Source of the DNA: Gemmatimonadota bacterium
Lineage (GTDB): Bacteria > Latescibacterota > UBA2968
Direction of reading: 5' to 3'
DNA length: 64,000 nucleotides
Assembly: GCA_002727195.1 (NCBI GenBank)
Contig: PBWH01000020.1
Span: forward strand, 48,136 to 112,135
Shown: piece by piece, positions 36,399 through 45,168 of the stretch
Numbering within the stretch: position 1 is the stretch's first letter
Layout: the number at the start of each line of letters is the position of its first letter
The notes under the pieces: generated by a model
What the model saw: the letters and a program-made list of their open reading frames with translations, nothing else
The model's database searches: none
Told to the model about the DNA's origin: nothing
Position numbers and translations under genes: made by a program

Positions 36399-37361
36399 AT
36401 GGATGATCATCGCGAGACGGCTCGGTCCGAAGTCGATCTGATCGATATCCTCGCGGTATTGATTCGACACCGCTTGCTGGTGCTGACTGCCATCATCCTC
36501 TGCGGGGCGATTTCTACATTTCGAAAGGCGGTGACTGAGGTATCCGTGGAGTACCAGGCTGAGGCGAGCGCTGCATTCACGAGCTTGGATGGCCTCCATA
36601 TCGGCCGAGATATCAAGGCACTGCAGGCTGTCCTGGAAGCCCCAGGTTTCAGGAGAGAACTGCTCGGGAGGTTTACCTTATGGGGGAACGACGACGCTGG
36701 TGTTGATTCCTCTCGAATCGACCATTATCTCGGTGGGAATACCGTACGAGCAAACCTCGACATCCTTAGGGAAATGAGTACCGTCAGGACGGAGAACGGA
36801 TTGATAAGCTTCACTGTCATATCCGAGGATAGGTACGCGGCTGCCGGAATTGCGAACGCATTTGTAGAGTCGCTCCTCGAATACGACAGGATGATTGGAG
36901 AAAACCGGGAGCGATCGATTCAGGCGTTTCTAGACCTAGCCCAACAGAGCCTTTTGGAAGTGGAGGATTCTGCGGCGGTCTTGAGGGAACGGATATCCGG
37001 TGAATGGAAGCTGACGTCCCGCCAGGTGGATCGGTCGTCTATTGAGGTCCTTAGGAGGGAATACAGGGAGCTTGAGCGACGGGCTCGGATCCGTGACAAC
37101 CTCGTGCAGAAAACGTTGGAAGAGTGGGAACAACTGACTAGCCTACGGGAAGGCCACTCAGGCAATTTAGAGATACTTTACCGGGCGAGAGTGTGGAAAA
37201 TCGAAGATGAAGAGGAAAGTTTGGGTAAAGTAGCCGCTATTGGCAGTGCCGTTGGCGCTTGCCTCGGGACTCTGCTGGCCTTCGCGATCGAGTTCCTACG
37301 TCGCGTTGGCCGAGACGGAGGATCGCAGCGTCTGAGGCGAGCACTTCGTGGTGAGTCGTGA
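36399..37361 (+). CDS. Wzz-like chain-length determinant protein
   Basis: A 320-residue inner-membrane protein. It has an N-terminal VDLIDILAVLIRHRLLVLTA with membrane segment near residues 25-42, a long charged coiled-coil periplasmic region, and a second membrane segment near 270-290 (VAAIGSAVGACLGTLLAFAI). This is the polysaccharide co-polymerase (Wzz) plan. It has no fused tyrosine kinase. It would set the modal length of the polymer in a Wzx/Wzy system. It looks lower in GC than its neighbours. Confidence 0.8.
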   Translation: MDDHRETARSEVDLIDILAVLIRHRLLVLTAIILCGAISTFRKAVTEVSVEYQAEASAAFTSLDGLHIGRDIKALQAVLEAPGFRRELLGRFTLWGNDDAGVDSSRIDHYLGGNTVRANLDILREMSTVRTENGLISFTVISEDRYAAAGIANAFVESLLEYDRMIGENRERSIQAFLDLAQQSLLEVEDSAAVLRERISGEWKLTSRQVDRSSIEVLRREYRELERRARIRDNLVQKTLEEWEQLTSLREGHSGNLEILYRARVWKIEDEEESLGKVAAIGSAVGACLGTLLAFAIEFLRRVGRDGGSQRLRRALRGES

Positions 37362-38688
37362 GTGGCTCACGATAGTATCAAGCCGGAGCGGTCGGGTCTG
37401 GGTCGCCTTCGCCGTTTTTTCGGCTGTTTTCTTCGGCACGAACTTCAGCCATCTGGCAGAGCAAGAGATCTATCGCTCTCAACTTATCCTTGCCGGAAAC
37501 CTCCTGGAGGGCCACGGCTACGTCTACGACCCTTCCAAACCCTTCGCGACCTACCCGCTCTGGGGTTACCCATACCTGCTGAGCCTGACGCATAACCAGG
37601 TCGGTCTGCTGGGCGTCCAGTGGCTCCTGACTGTTTCCGGTGCCGCTCTCTTCTATGCCGCGTTTTCATACCGCCTGAGGTGGTGGCATCTTCCGTTGCT
37701 TCTACCTTACGTGGCGGTGATGTCCGTGAAGTGGCCCGACGCGCCAGTTGTTTTCCTTCTACTGGTCGCGGTGGTCGCGCTCACCAAAGCCCTGGCGAGC
37801 GGTGAGCTCAAGTGGTCCGCCTTGCTTGGGGTTACTGTTGGAGCCATTGGGCAGTTTAGGTCTGAATACCTCGCACTGGTCTTTTGCGCTGCCGTGACCC
37901 TGGTCGTGTTCGGCCACGCTACGCTCAAGCAACGTGTCTGTGGGGCCGTTCTCGCGTGTCTGATCCAGTTCGCATTGCTGATACCGTGGGTAGCAGCCAT
38001 ACACGGCGAGTATGGGGTCCTCCGGGCAACAGCAACGAACGGCGGTGCGGTGCTCTACATAAGCCTGGGTCAGGTGCCCGGGAATCCGTGGGGTATCACG
38101 CACACCGATCACGAGGCTACCGAGAAAGTCGAAGCGATCGCGGGAAGACCGGTTTCCCCTCACTCGGTCGAAGGTGACCGGCTTTTGCGCGGTGCGTTTA
38201 CCGATTCTGTAGGCGCGAGGCCAGGTGCGTTCGGATGGAAGGTGATCCACAATCTGGCCAGCGCACTGACCGGCGGCTTGTATGTTGGCGAACCATACAC
38301 GCTTACCGTGACGGGGAATCGCGAGGGTGAGGTCCAGCGACTCAAGGCTCAGTTCGGTCGTATTGGTGTGCTTCAGCACTTACTGCCAGTCGAAAGAAAG
38401 CTATACGGGTTGTACTACGGACTCTTGGTCGGGTTCCGGCTCTTCTTCTTCGTCCTGGTTTGCCTTGCCGTGATTACGAGCTACCGGAGACCGACGCTCG
38501 ATCCCGCGATTTTGGCGATTCTGGTCCTTCTGATCTACAAGCTCGCCGTCGTATCTCTGGTCCAGTATCAACCCAGGCATATGAACGCCGTCTACTTGCC
38601 GCTACTCGGGCTGTCCGGCCTTCTCTCGGTCCACTCGCTTGCTGGTATCTGGTCGGTCCTCCGACCGTCCAGCATTTCGCATTCCTAG
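37348..38688 (+). CDS. Multi-pass membrane protein, probable glycosyltransferase
   Basis: A 446-residue protein from a GTG start, overlapping the Wzz-like gene by 14 bases. It has roughly 9-10 membrane segments, with a soluble loop around residues 225-300. Topology fits GT39-like or similar lipid-sugar glycosyltransferases of this cluster, but I do not see diagnostic residues. It ends the operon that begins near 31.9 kb, 98 bases before the MarR-type regulator. Confidence 0.5.
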   Translation: MVSREWLTIVSSRSGRVWVAFAVFSAVFFGTNFSHLAEQEIYRSQLILAGNLLEGHGYVYDPSKPFATYPLWGYPYLLSLTHNQVGLLGVQWLLTVSGAALFYAAFSYRLRWWHLPLLLPYVAVMSVKWPDAPVVFLLLVAVVALTKALASGELKWSALLGVTVGAIGQFRSEYLALVFCAAVTLVVFGHATLKQRVCGAVLACLIQFALLIPWVAAIHGEYGVLRATATNGGAVLYISLGQVPGNPWGITHTDHEATEKVEAIAGRPVSPHSVEGDRLLRGAFTDSVGARPGAFGWKVIHNLASALTGGLYVGEPYTLTVTGNREGEVQRLKAQFGRIGVLQHLLPVERKLYGLYYGLLVGFRLFFFVLVCLAVITSYRRPTLDPAILAILVLLIYKLAVVSLVQYQPRHMNAVYLPLLGLSGLLSVHSLAGIWSVLRPSSISHS

Positions 38689-38742
38689 CCAAGTCACCAA
38701 AAATCAACAAGAAGTAAGGGCTTGCTTTGCCTGCGACAGATC

Positions 38743-38772
38743 GTTACGTTAGGGAACGTTTCCATTCGTAAC
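38743..38772 (+). promoter_or_regulatory. Operator-like inverted repeat upstream of the regulator gene
   Basis: GTTACG (38743-38748) and CGTAAC (38767-38772) form an 18-base-spaced inverted repeat. Two ACGTT direct repeats 10 bases apart (38746-38750 and 38756-38760) lie between. It sits 15-44 bases before the MarR-type ATG, a natural place for autoregulation. Inference from symmetry only. Confidence 0.35.
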
Positions 38773-38786
38773 AATCTGGTGGGTCT

Positions 38787-39404
38787 ATGCTTGATATGCT
38801 AAGACATGGCTCTCGGGCCAAAGAGGATATGGGACTTCTGGCGGTTATGGAGGCCATTGAGGACAAGAGTCGGATTTCGCAGCGAGAGCTTGCCCGAGTC
38901 ACCGGCCTGAACCTCAAAAAGGTGAACTATTGCCTGCACAAACTCCTTGAGAAGGGCTACGTCAAGTTTCAGAAGGTTCGGCACAATCCGGACAAGCGGG
39001 CATACCTGTATATCCTGACCCCCGCCGGTTTCAAGGCCAAATCGCAACTGACCTACGGCTTCCTCAAATACACGCTCGACTTTTATTCCCAGATCGAGGA
39101 CAGGCTCAGACAGTGTCTTGATCGCGTGAGCGAAGCCGGCATGAATCGCGTGGCACTGTTCGGGCAGAACGATATCGCCAGAATCATCCTGGGGCTCGAT
39201 GATCGTCAGGCCGAAATCGTAGGCGTCTTGAGGGACGGTCCCGGACCAATCGATTTCCACGGCATACCGGCAAAGAGTCTTGACTGTGCCGACCAGATGG
39301 CGTGGGACTGTGTGTTGATCACCGATCCCGACGCGACGGACGAGGCAGAAGCCCGTTTGCTGGCAGAAGGCATTCCTCCGGAAAAGATATGGAGGTTGGC
39401 GTGA
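38787..39404 (+). CDS. MarR-type EPS-associated transcriptional regulator
   Basis: A 205-residue DNA-binding protein. Residues about 15-85 form a winged helix: [23 protein letters not shown] region, then [10 protein letters not shown] and the [10 protein letters not shown] wing. Residues about 110-205 form a Rossmann-like domain ([14 protein letters not shown]), possibly sensing a nucleotide or sugar. This matches MarR-family regulators found in exopolysaccharide clusters. It begins after a 98-base gap with a symmetric operator-like element, starting a new operon through 43 kb and beyond. Its stop overlaps the next ATG. Confidence 0.82.
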   Translation: MLDMLRHGSRAKEDMGLLAVMEAIEDKSRISQRELARVTGLNLKKVNYCLHKLLEKGYVKFQKVRHNPDKRAYLYILTPAGFKAKSQLTYGFLKYTLDFYSQIEDRLRQCLDRVSEAGMNRVALFGQNDIARIILGLDDRQAEIVGVLRDGPGPIDFHGIPAKSLDCADQMAWDCVLITDPDATDEAEARLLAEGIPPEKIWRLA

Positions 39405-40369
39405 TGGGCTCCATCGACTGGCAGCAGACGACGGCCCTCGTCACCGGTGGGGCGGGGTTCCTAGGCAAGCACGTGGTCACGGGGCTCGAGCGGCGAGGGT
39501 GCAAGCGGGTGGTCGTGCCGAGGAGCAGGGAGTGCGATCTCAGGCGGCCGGAAGCCGTTCGATGCCTACTGAGTGATGTAAAGCCGGATATCGTGCTACA
39601 CCTCGCGGCCGTCGTGGGGGGGATCGGGGCAAACCAATCTAGTCCTGGGTCGTTCTTCTACGACAACATGTCCATGGGGCTCCATCTGATCGAGGAGTCA
39701 CGTCGGGCAGGGATCTCGAAGTTTGTTGGGATCGGGACGATCTGCTCATACCCCAAGTTCACAGCGGTTCCTTTTCGTGAGGACGATCTTTGGAACGGCT
39801 ATCCGGAAGAGACCAATGCTCCTTATGGGCTCGCCAAAAAGATGCTTCTCGTCCAATTGCAGGGGTATCGCCAGCAGTACGGGTTTAATGGCATCTTTTT
39901 GATGCCTGTGAACCTGTATGGCCCCGGAGACAACTTCGATCTCGAGACATCGCACGTGATACCCGCGATGATCCGAAAGTTTCTCAAGGCGAAATCGAAT
40001 GGGGATGAGCAGGTGACTATGTGGGGAGATGGATCGCCGACACGCGAGTTCCTCTACGTGCAAGATGCCGCCGAGGGCATTCTGCTGGGTGCCGAACGAT
40101 ATGAAGGCTCCGATCCGGTGAACCTTGGGTCCGGAGAGGAAGTGTCTGTCCGTGACCTTGCCGAGCAGATCCGGTCTCTGACCGGGTATACCGGCGAGAT
40201 TGTCTGGGATCCGAGCAGGCCCAATGGCCAGCCCAGAAGGTGTACGGACGTCACACGCGCAGCCGACCTGTTCGGGTTTCGATCGACGACGTCGCTGGAG
40301 GACGGTTTGATGAAAACTCTCGACTGGTCGCATTCGACAGTGGTCGAAGCAGAAAGAAAGTTGGCATGA
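39404..40369 (+). CDS. GDP-L-fucose synthase-like epimerase/reductase
   Basis: I set the start at ATG 39404 ([16 protein letters not shown]), overlapping the regulator stop by one base; the longer upstream frame from 39302 has no family sequence. The 321-residue extended SDR shows [17 protein letters not shown], the YGLAKKML pair and [19 protein letters not shown]. It resembles Fcl and is a paralogue of the 29770 gene. It may act on GDP-4-keto-6-deoxymannose or on a GDP-heptose derivative, given HddC/HddA-like genes nearby. Confidence 0.82.
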   Translation: MGSIDWQQTTALVTGGAGFLGKHVVTGLERRGCKRVVVPRSRECDLRRPEAVRCLLSDVKPDIVLHLAAVVGGIGANQSSPGSFFYDNMSMGLHLIEESRRAGISKFVGIGTICSYPKFTAVPFREDDLWNGYPEETNAPYGLAKKMLLVQLQGYRQQYGFNGIFLMPVNLYGPGDNFDLETSHVIPAMIRKFLKAKSNGDEQVTMWGDGSPTREFLYVQDAAEGILLGAERYEGSDPVNLGSGEEVSVRDLAEQIRSLTGYTGEIVWDPSRPNGQPRRCTDVTRAADLFGFRSTTSLEDGLMKTLDWSHSTVVEAERKLA

Positions 40370-41202
40370 TACTGTCGACGAGTCCTCAAAAGCTCGTCAT
40401 CGAGGCGAGTAATGGGTGGTCGCGTGCCTGGGTCAAAGAGTTGATTCGCTACCGGGAATTGCTCTACTTACTGACGTGGCGTGACATCAAGGTGCGCTAC
40501 AAGCAGACTGTCTTTGGCGCGATGTGGGCGGTGATACAACCTCTCATGACCATGGTTGTGTTCTCGCTTGTGTTCGGTAAGCTGGCCAAAGTTCCGTCCG
40601 ATGGCGTGCCATACCCGATATTCTCATTCTGCGCACTTCTACCCTGGCAGCTGTTTGCAAACGCGACCCAGCAGTCGGGGAACAGTCTTGTCGCACAGTC
40701 GACATTGCTCACCAAGGTGTATTTCCCACGAGTTATTCTGCCCCTTTCATCCGTGCTTGCCGGGTGTGTAGATTTCGCCATTTCCTTTCTGGTCCTTATG
40801 GCTATGATGGTCTACTACGGAATCGCTCCAACCTGGAATGCGATCTACGTGCCGCTCTTCGCGGTCTTCGCGGTTATTACCGCGTTATCCGTCGGGCTGT
40901 GGCTGTCGGCCCTTAACGTGAAATATCGTGACGTGCGCTATGCGATCCCGTTTATGACGCAGTTCTGGATGTTCGCTTCACCTGTGGCATACTCGACCAA
41001 TTCGGTGCCAGAGGCGTGGAGGGTGGTATACTGCCTCAACCCCATGGTCGGGGTGATCGAGGGCTTTCGATGGGCCCTGCTGGGGAAGCCTGGGTTCGGG
41101 CTGTCGACAGTTCTGACGTCTGGGTGTGTGGTCGTCGGCCTGTTGATACTTGGTCTGCGGTACTTCCGTCGGACGGAGCGAGTATTCGCTGATGTTGTGT
41201 AG
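40366..41202 (+). CDS. ABC-2 type polysaccharide exporter permease (Wzm-like)
   Basis: A 278-residue protein starting at ATG 40366, which overlaps the previous stop by 4 bases; upstream in-frame sequence to 40240 lies inside the previous gene. It has six membrane segments. [25 protein letters not shown], read as residues about 33-57, is the signature N-terminal amphipathic segment of Wzm/TagG permeases, and [14 protein letters not shown] is also conserved. Such permeases export complete undecaprenyl-linked polymers with an ATPase (Wzt). The ATPase is normally adjacent, but no ABC ATPase is found in this window. Confidence 0.87.
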   Translation: MILSTSPQKLVIEASNGWSRAWVKELIRYRELLYLLTWRDIKVRYKQTVFGAMWAVIQPLMTMVVFSLVFGKLAKVPSDGVPYPIFSFCALLPWQLFANATQQSGNSLVAQSTLLTKVYFPRVILPLSSVLAGCVDFAISFLVLMAMMVYYGIAPTWNAIYVPLFAVFAVITALSVGLWLSALNVKYRDVRYAIPFMTQFWMFASPVAYSTNSVPEAWRVVYCLNPMVGVIEGFRWALLGKPGFGLSTVLTSGCVVVGLLILGLRYFRRTERVFADVV

Positions 41203-41223
41203 CGTGATCTTGCGAGGCTGGCA

Positions 41224-42477
41224 ATGAAGATCTTCTTCGTTGGTGAAGAGATTCCCTGTGAAGGATACTCTGGGTCGAACATAACGGGTTTGGCACTCAT
41301 TGACCAACTGATTGCTCAGGGAAACGTCGTCACCGCGTTTGTCGATCCTCCAGACTATGAGGACGAGAAAATCGGAGTTCAGCAGTTGCGAACGCTTGAG
41401 TCTCGTGGGGTTGAAACGGTATCTCTGAGGTCGGCTCGACAAATCGCCCTGGAACGAGGACAAAGTCGCATTGGAGCGAGCATCAGTGACTTCTTCCCAT
41501 CTGTCGCGCACGCTCCAGCGATTCGAGAAACACTCGAGCGCTACGTGGCCGAAAGGAAGCCGGACATCCTCCTCCCGTTCGGGATCGCAGCGATTACGTG
41601 GTGTGCGGGAATTCCAGGCGTGCCCCAATTCGGGCCGATCTGTGAGAACATCTACAAGGTTGTCCGAGCACGCTGGCGCTACAACGTGGGTGGAATCAGG
41701 CGGAACTGGGCATCCCTTCTCCTGGTGCTGAAGGCCTGGCGAACCTTTCGCAAGTCAGCACTCTTGCTGGGGCAGCTCGAGGGTTCCGGTCAGTTCTGTA
41801 AAGACTATCTGGAAGACTTTAAGAAGCACGGTGCGCCCCATTGTAAGCTTTACCATATGCCCGTCATCGACGAGGCCGGGCAACGATGGAGGCAGTTGAA
41901 GGATGAGGCGCAAGAGAGCGTTGGCGATCGGATTATTTTGGTAGGTGCGACCAGTACGTTCACCCTGATGCATCTCAACGCGCTCCTGGAGATCCTACCA
42001 CGTTTCGCACGCAGAAAGCGAGAGGGTGCAGAGATCCATCTGATCGGGGATATCCATATTCCACCAGAGCTCTCGGACATTCTGACCTATCCCTTCGTGA
42101 AACTGCGCGGCTATGTAGACGACTTTGGCCAGGAACTTCGTGCGGCCAAAGTCCTGCTTGTTCCGACGCCAGTGCCCACGGGGTCTCGCAGCAGGATCAT
42201 AAAAGGGCTGTCGTTCGGGTGCTGCGTGGTGACGACCGTCCAGGAACAGGAAACCACCCCAGGGCTGGTGGACGGAGAAACGGCTCTGATCGCCGATGGG
42301 CCGGATGCCCTTCTGGCTTCGATCGAGAGAGCCCTGGAGGATGATGGGCTGCGTCGACGCATCGAATCGGGAGGGCGCAGGTGTTACGAGGAGCGGTTCG
42401 CGCCTGAAAAATCCGTCGGTGAGATGGCGACAGATATGGAGAAGATTGTGAGGGCATATCAAGACAACGACCGCTAA
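41224..42477 (+). CDS. Glycosyltransferase, GT4/GT1-like
   Basis: A 417-residue two-domain GT-B-like enzyme. The N-terminal half begins MKIFFVGEEIPCEGYSGSN, and the C-terminal half has VLLVPTPVPTGSRSRIIKGLSFG and ETALIADGPDALLASIERAL, the nucleotide-sugar side of GT4 proteins. The acidic E-x7-E motif is not clear, so the assignment is by fold. It adds a sugar to the growing repeat unit. Sugar and linkage unknown. Confidence 0.75.
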   Translation: MKIFFVGEEIPCEGYSGSNITGLALIDQLIAQGNVVTAFVDPPDYEDEKIGVQQLRTLESRGVETVSLRSARQIALERGQSRIGASISDFFPSVAHAPAIRETLERYVAERKPDILLPFGIAAITWCAGIPGVPQFGPICENIYKVVRARWRYNVGGIRRNWASLLLVLKAWRTFRKSALLLGQLEGSGQFCKDYLEDFKKHGAPHCKLYHMPVIDEAGQRWRQLKDEAQESVGDRIILVGATSTFTLMHLNALLEILPRFARRKREGAEIHLIGDIHIPPELSDILTYPFVKLRGYVDDFGQELRAAKVLLVPTPVPTGSRSRIIKGLSFGCCVVTTVQEQETTPGLVDGETALIADGPDALLASIERALEDDGLRRRIESGGRRCYEERFAPEKSVGEMATDMEKIVRAYQDNDR

Positions 42478-42501
42478 TCGCTGGAGGAAAGAGTCTACGA
42501 G

Positions 42502-43503
42502 ATGGATGGTAAGCGGATCCTGATAACGGGGATTACTGGCTTCGTCGGTGGTCATCTGGCGTCGCACCTGCTGGAGAAGCACCCGGAGGCGCTCGTCTAC
42601 GGGTTGCGACGGTGGCGCAGCCCCGACGAAAACGTGCGCCATTTGATGCACGATCGGCGCGTGAAATTCCTGATGGGCGATTTGCTCGATGAAGCGTCGC
42701 TGCGCAGAGCAGTCGATCAGGCTGACCCCGACTATGTCTTCCACCTGGCGGCGCAGTCGTTTGTTCCCTACAGCTACAGCGTTCCGCGGGTCACACTCGA
42801 CGTCAACGGTGTGGGAACTGCGAACTTGCTGGAGGCATTGCTTGCGCACCGGGACCGGACGGGAAAGGACCCGGTCATCCACGTATGCAGCTCCTCCGAG
42901 GTCTACGGCCAGCCGCGGCCCCAGGACGTCCCAATGAACGAGGATCATCCTCTCCGGCCGATCAGCCCGTATGGCGTGAGCAAGGTGACCAAAGACCTGC
43001 TGGGGATGCAGTATTGGGTGACGCACCAACTGAAGACCATCCGGACGCGTATGTTCACGCATACCGGTCCGAGGCGTGGGCCGGTGTTCGTGCTTCCGGC
43101 CTTTGCCTTACAGGTTGTGGAGATCGAAAAAGGGCTACGAGAGCCGGAAATCCGCGTTGGCAACCTGGATTCGGTCCGGACCTTCGCTGATGTAAGGGAT
43201 GCCGTCGAAGCCTACCGACAACTGGTCCTGAAATGCGAGCCGGGAGAGGTCTACAACATCGGTGGTAACCGGACGATGACGATTTCGGAGATGCTCGATA
43301 TCGTGATCGGTCGATCAAGCCTGGAGTCACGTCCGTCAATCGTGGTAGATAAGGCGCTACTTCGTCCGACCGACGTCACGCTTCAGATACCCGACATGTC
43401 GAAGTTTCAGGATGCGACGGGATGGACACCGCAGTATACGTTCGAGCAGACTGTCGATGATACGCTGGACCACTTGAGGAACGTGATTTACGCGAATGTC
43501 TGA
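42502..43503 (+). CDS. GDP-6-deoxy-4-keto-mannose reductase/Gmd-like SDR
   Basis: A 333-residue extended SDR starting at ATG 42502. TGITGFVGGHLA, HLAAQSFVPYSY, SSSEVYG and the YGVSK catalytic pair resemble GDP-4-keto-6-deoxy-mannose reductases (Rmd) and Gmd-like enzymes more than epimerases. MFTHTGPRRGPVFVLPAFA is close to the Rmd/Gmd substrate loop. It precedes the HddC-like gene by an 8-base overlap. It could reduce a GDP-4-keto-6-deoxy-hexose or heptose. Confidence 0.78.
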   Translation: MDGKRILITGITGFVGGHLASHLLEKHPEALVYGLRRWRSPDENVRHLMHDRRVKFLMGDLLDEASLRRAVDQADPDYVFHLAAQSFVPYSYSVPRVTLDVNGVGTANLLEALLAHRDRTGKDPVIHVCSSSEVYGQPRPQDVPMNEDHPLRPISPYGVSKVTKDLLGMQYWVTHQLKTIRTRMFTHTGPRRGPVFVLPAFALQVVEIEKGLREPEIRVGNLDSVRTFADVRDAVEAYRQLVLKCEPGEVYNIGGNRTMTISEMLDIVIGRSSLESRPSIVVDKALLRPTDVTLQIPDMSKFQDATGWTPQYTFEQTVDDTLDHLRNVIYANV

Positions 43504-44230
43504 CCGAACCGATACTTCGATCATCCTGGTCGGAGGGCAAGGGACTCGACTCCGGCCCGCCGTATCGGGTGTCGCGAAACCAATGGCGGAGGTCCTGGGC
43601 CGTCCTTTCCTGGCCTATCTGTTCGACCAGTTGCTCGAGGCGGACCTGCGACAGGTAGTCCTGTCTACCGGTTACGCGGCGGACTCGGTTGAGGATTACT
43701 TTGGCGCTTCATACGGCGGTCTGCGTTTGACTTACTCACGCGAGCGTGAACCCCTGGGGACGGCAGGAGCTGTCAGGTTGGCCTGGACGCACCTGGAGGC
43801 GTCTTCTGCACTGGTACTCAACGGCGACTCGTATGTCGACGTCGACCTAGGTCACTTCCTGACGTGGTCGACCGGGCAGGTGGTGGACGCGACATTGGTG
43901 TCCGCAAAAGTCGACGACCTGAGCAGATACGGGGCGCTGAAGCTGAGTGCAGATGGCCTGGTTCAGGGCTTCGAGGAAAAGCGGGCTGATTCGGGTAAAC
44001 GGTCTGGGTGGATTAACGCCGGCGTCTACCATCTCCGTTCCTCGGTAGTCGACACGATCCCGAAGCTCGGACCCAGTTCTCTGGAGCGTGATGTATTTCC
44101 CAAACTGGTCCCAGGTCAGATGGCGGCCCTGAAGCGCGAAACAGGGTTTATTGATATCGGCACACCGGAGTCGTATCGGGAAGCCGAGGAGTTCTTTGCC
44201 GAGAGAGGACGTGTTGACGGAGTCGCTTAG
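43496..44230 (+). CDS. HddC-like sugar-1-phosphate guanylyl/nucleotidyltransferase
   Basis: A 244-residue nucleotidyltransferase with the pyrophosphorylase loop ILVGGQGTRLRPAVSG and LGTAGAVRLA. It resembles HddC (D-glycero-alpha-D-manno-heptose-1-phosphate guanylyltransferase) and related mannose-1-phosphate enzymes. An HddA-like kinase is encoded at 55157, supporting a GDP-heptose-type pathway. GmhA and GmhB, also needed for that route, are not in the window. The start overlaps the previous gene by 8 bases. Confidence 0.78.
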   Translation: MSDRTDTSIILVGGQGTRLRPAVSGVAKPMAEVLGRPFLAYLFDQLLEADLRQVVLSTGYAADSVEDYFGASYGGLRLTYSREREPLGTAGAVRLAWTHLEASSALVLNGDSYVDVDLGHFLTWSTGQVVDATLVSAKVDDLSRYGALKLSADGLVQGFEEKRADSGKRSGWINAGVYHLRSSVVDTIPKLGPSSLERDVFPKLVPGQMAALKRETGFIDIGTPESYREAEEFFAERGRVDGVA

Positions 44231-45146
44231 CCTTTACGATCGCATGTTTTACGACGCGCTACGGATTCGGCTTGTGGAAGAGAGGATCGTGGATCTCTAC
44301 CCGAGTGATCGAATCCAGAGCCCCGTTCACCTGTCGATCGGAGAAGAGGCCGTGGCTGTGGGTGTCTGCCAGCCATTGCGTGAGGAGGACCTGCTATTCG
44401 CCTCATATCGATCCCACTCGTATTACCTGGCGAAGGGTGGCGACTTGAAGGAGATGTTCGCTGAGCTCTACGGTAAGGCCACTGGGGTCTGCGGAGGAAA
44501 GGCAGGCTCGATGCATTTGGCTGCTCCCGAGGCCGGGCTCATGGGCTCGTCGGCTGTTGTCGCGAGCACGATCTCGCACGCGGTCGGTGCTGCGCTGGCC
44601 GCGGGGCGGCTGGGTAAAGACCAACTGACCGTAGCCGTGTTCGGTGACGGGGCAACGGAGCAGGGCGTCTTTCACGAGTCGCTCAACTTTGCGGCGCTGC
44701 ATCGACTGCCAGTCGTCTTTGTCTGCGAGAACAACCAACTGGCCGTGCACGCGGATCTTGCCTCTCGTCAGGCATATCGGATATCCGATATGCCCAAGGT
44801 CTACGGTATCCAGAGTGTGCGGATGGAGCGAGGCTATGATCTCACGGAAGTGCGCGAGGCGATGGCCGAGAGCGTGAACTCGATCCGGGAGACCGGAGGA
44901 CCTCGGTTCCTCGAGGTTGTCACATACCGATACAAGGAGCACGTTGGCCCCGGGGAGGATCACGACGCAGGATACCGGTCCCAGGGGGACCTCGACCGGT
45001 GGCAGGCGCATGATCCTTTGATCACGGATGGGGAGCGGGTTGCTCGATTTACCCCTGAGATCACGGCTGAGATCGATGCGGCAGCAGCTTTTGCCGAGGA
45101 TAGTCCGTGGCCGGGGTCCGATGCGTTGCTGTCGGACGTGGTGTAG
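44211..45146 (+). CDS. Thiamine-diphosphate-dependent dehydrogenase E1 alpha subunit, copy 1
   Basis: I start at GTG 44211, which follows GAGAGGA and overlaps the HddC-like stop by 20 bases (311 residues); TTG 44214 is equally possible. It shows FASYRSHSYYLAKGG, then the thiamine diphosphate/Mg motif GDGATEQGVFHESLNFAAL at about 145 through CENN. It is an E1 alpha of the pyruvate/acetoin dehydrogenase type. Its beta partner follows at 45169, but there is no E2 (lipoyl acyltransferase) or E3. It may make a C2 acyl/aldehyde unit for a sugar. Confidence 0.88.
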   Translation: MLTESLSLYDRMFYDALRIRLVEERIVDLYPSDRIQSPVHLSIGEEAVAVGVCQPLREEDLLFASYRSHSYYLAKGGDLKEMFAELYGKATGVCGGKAGSMHLAAPEAGLMGSSAVVASTISHAVGAALAAGRLGKDQLTVAVFGDGATEQGVFHESLNFAALHRLPVVFVCENNQLAVHADLASRQAYRISDMPKVYGIQSVRMERGYDLTEVREAMAESVNSIRETGGPRFLEVVTYRYKEHVGPGEDHDAGYRSQGDLDRWQAHDPLITDGERVARFTPEITAEIDAAAAFAEDSPWPGSDALLSDVV

Positions 45147-45168
45147 GGAGGAGGAAACTATCGACGCT

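Noticed and set aside
41995..43062. Long - strand frame (355 codons) across the GT and Rmd-like genes
   Set aside because: It spans two real genes and their junction; it has no recognisable domain.
45028..45168. Longer N-terminus for E1 beta copy 1
   Set aside because: It lies within the E1 alpha gene; the sequence there is basic and unlike any E1 beta. GTG 45169 is a better start.
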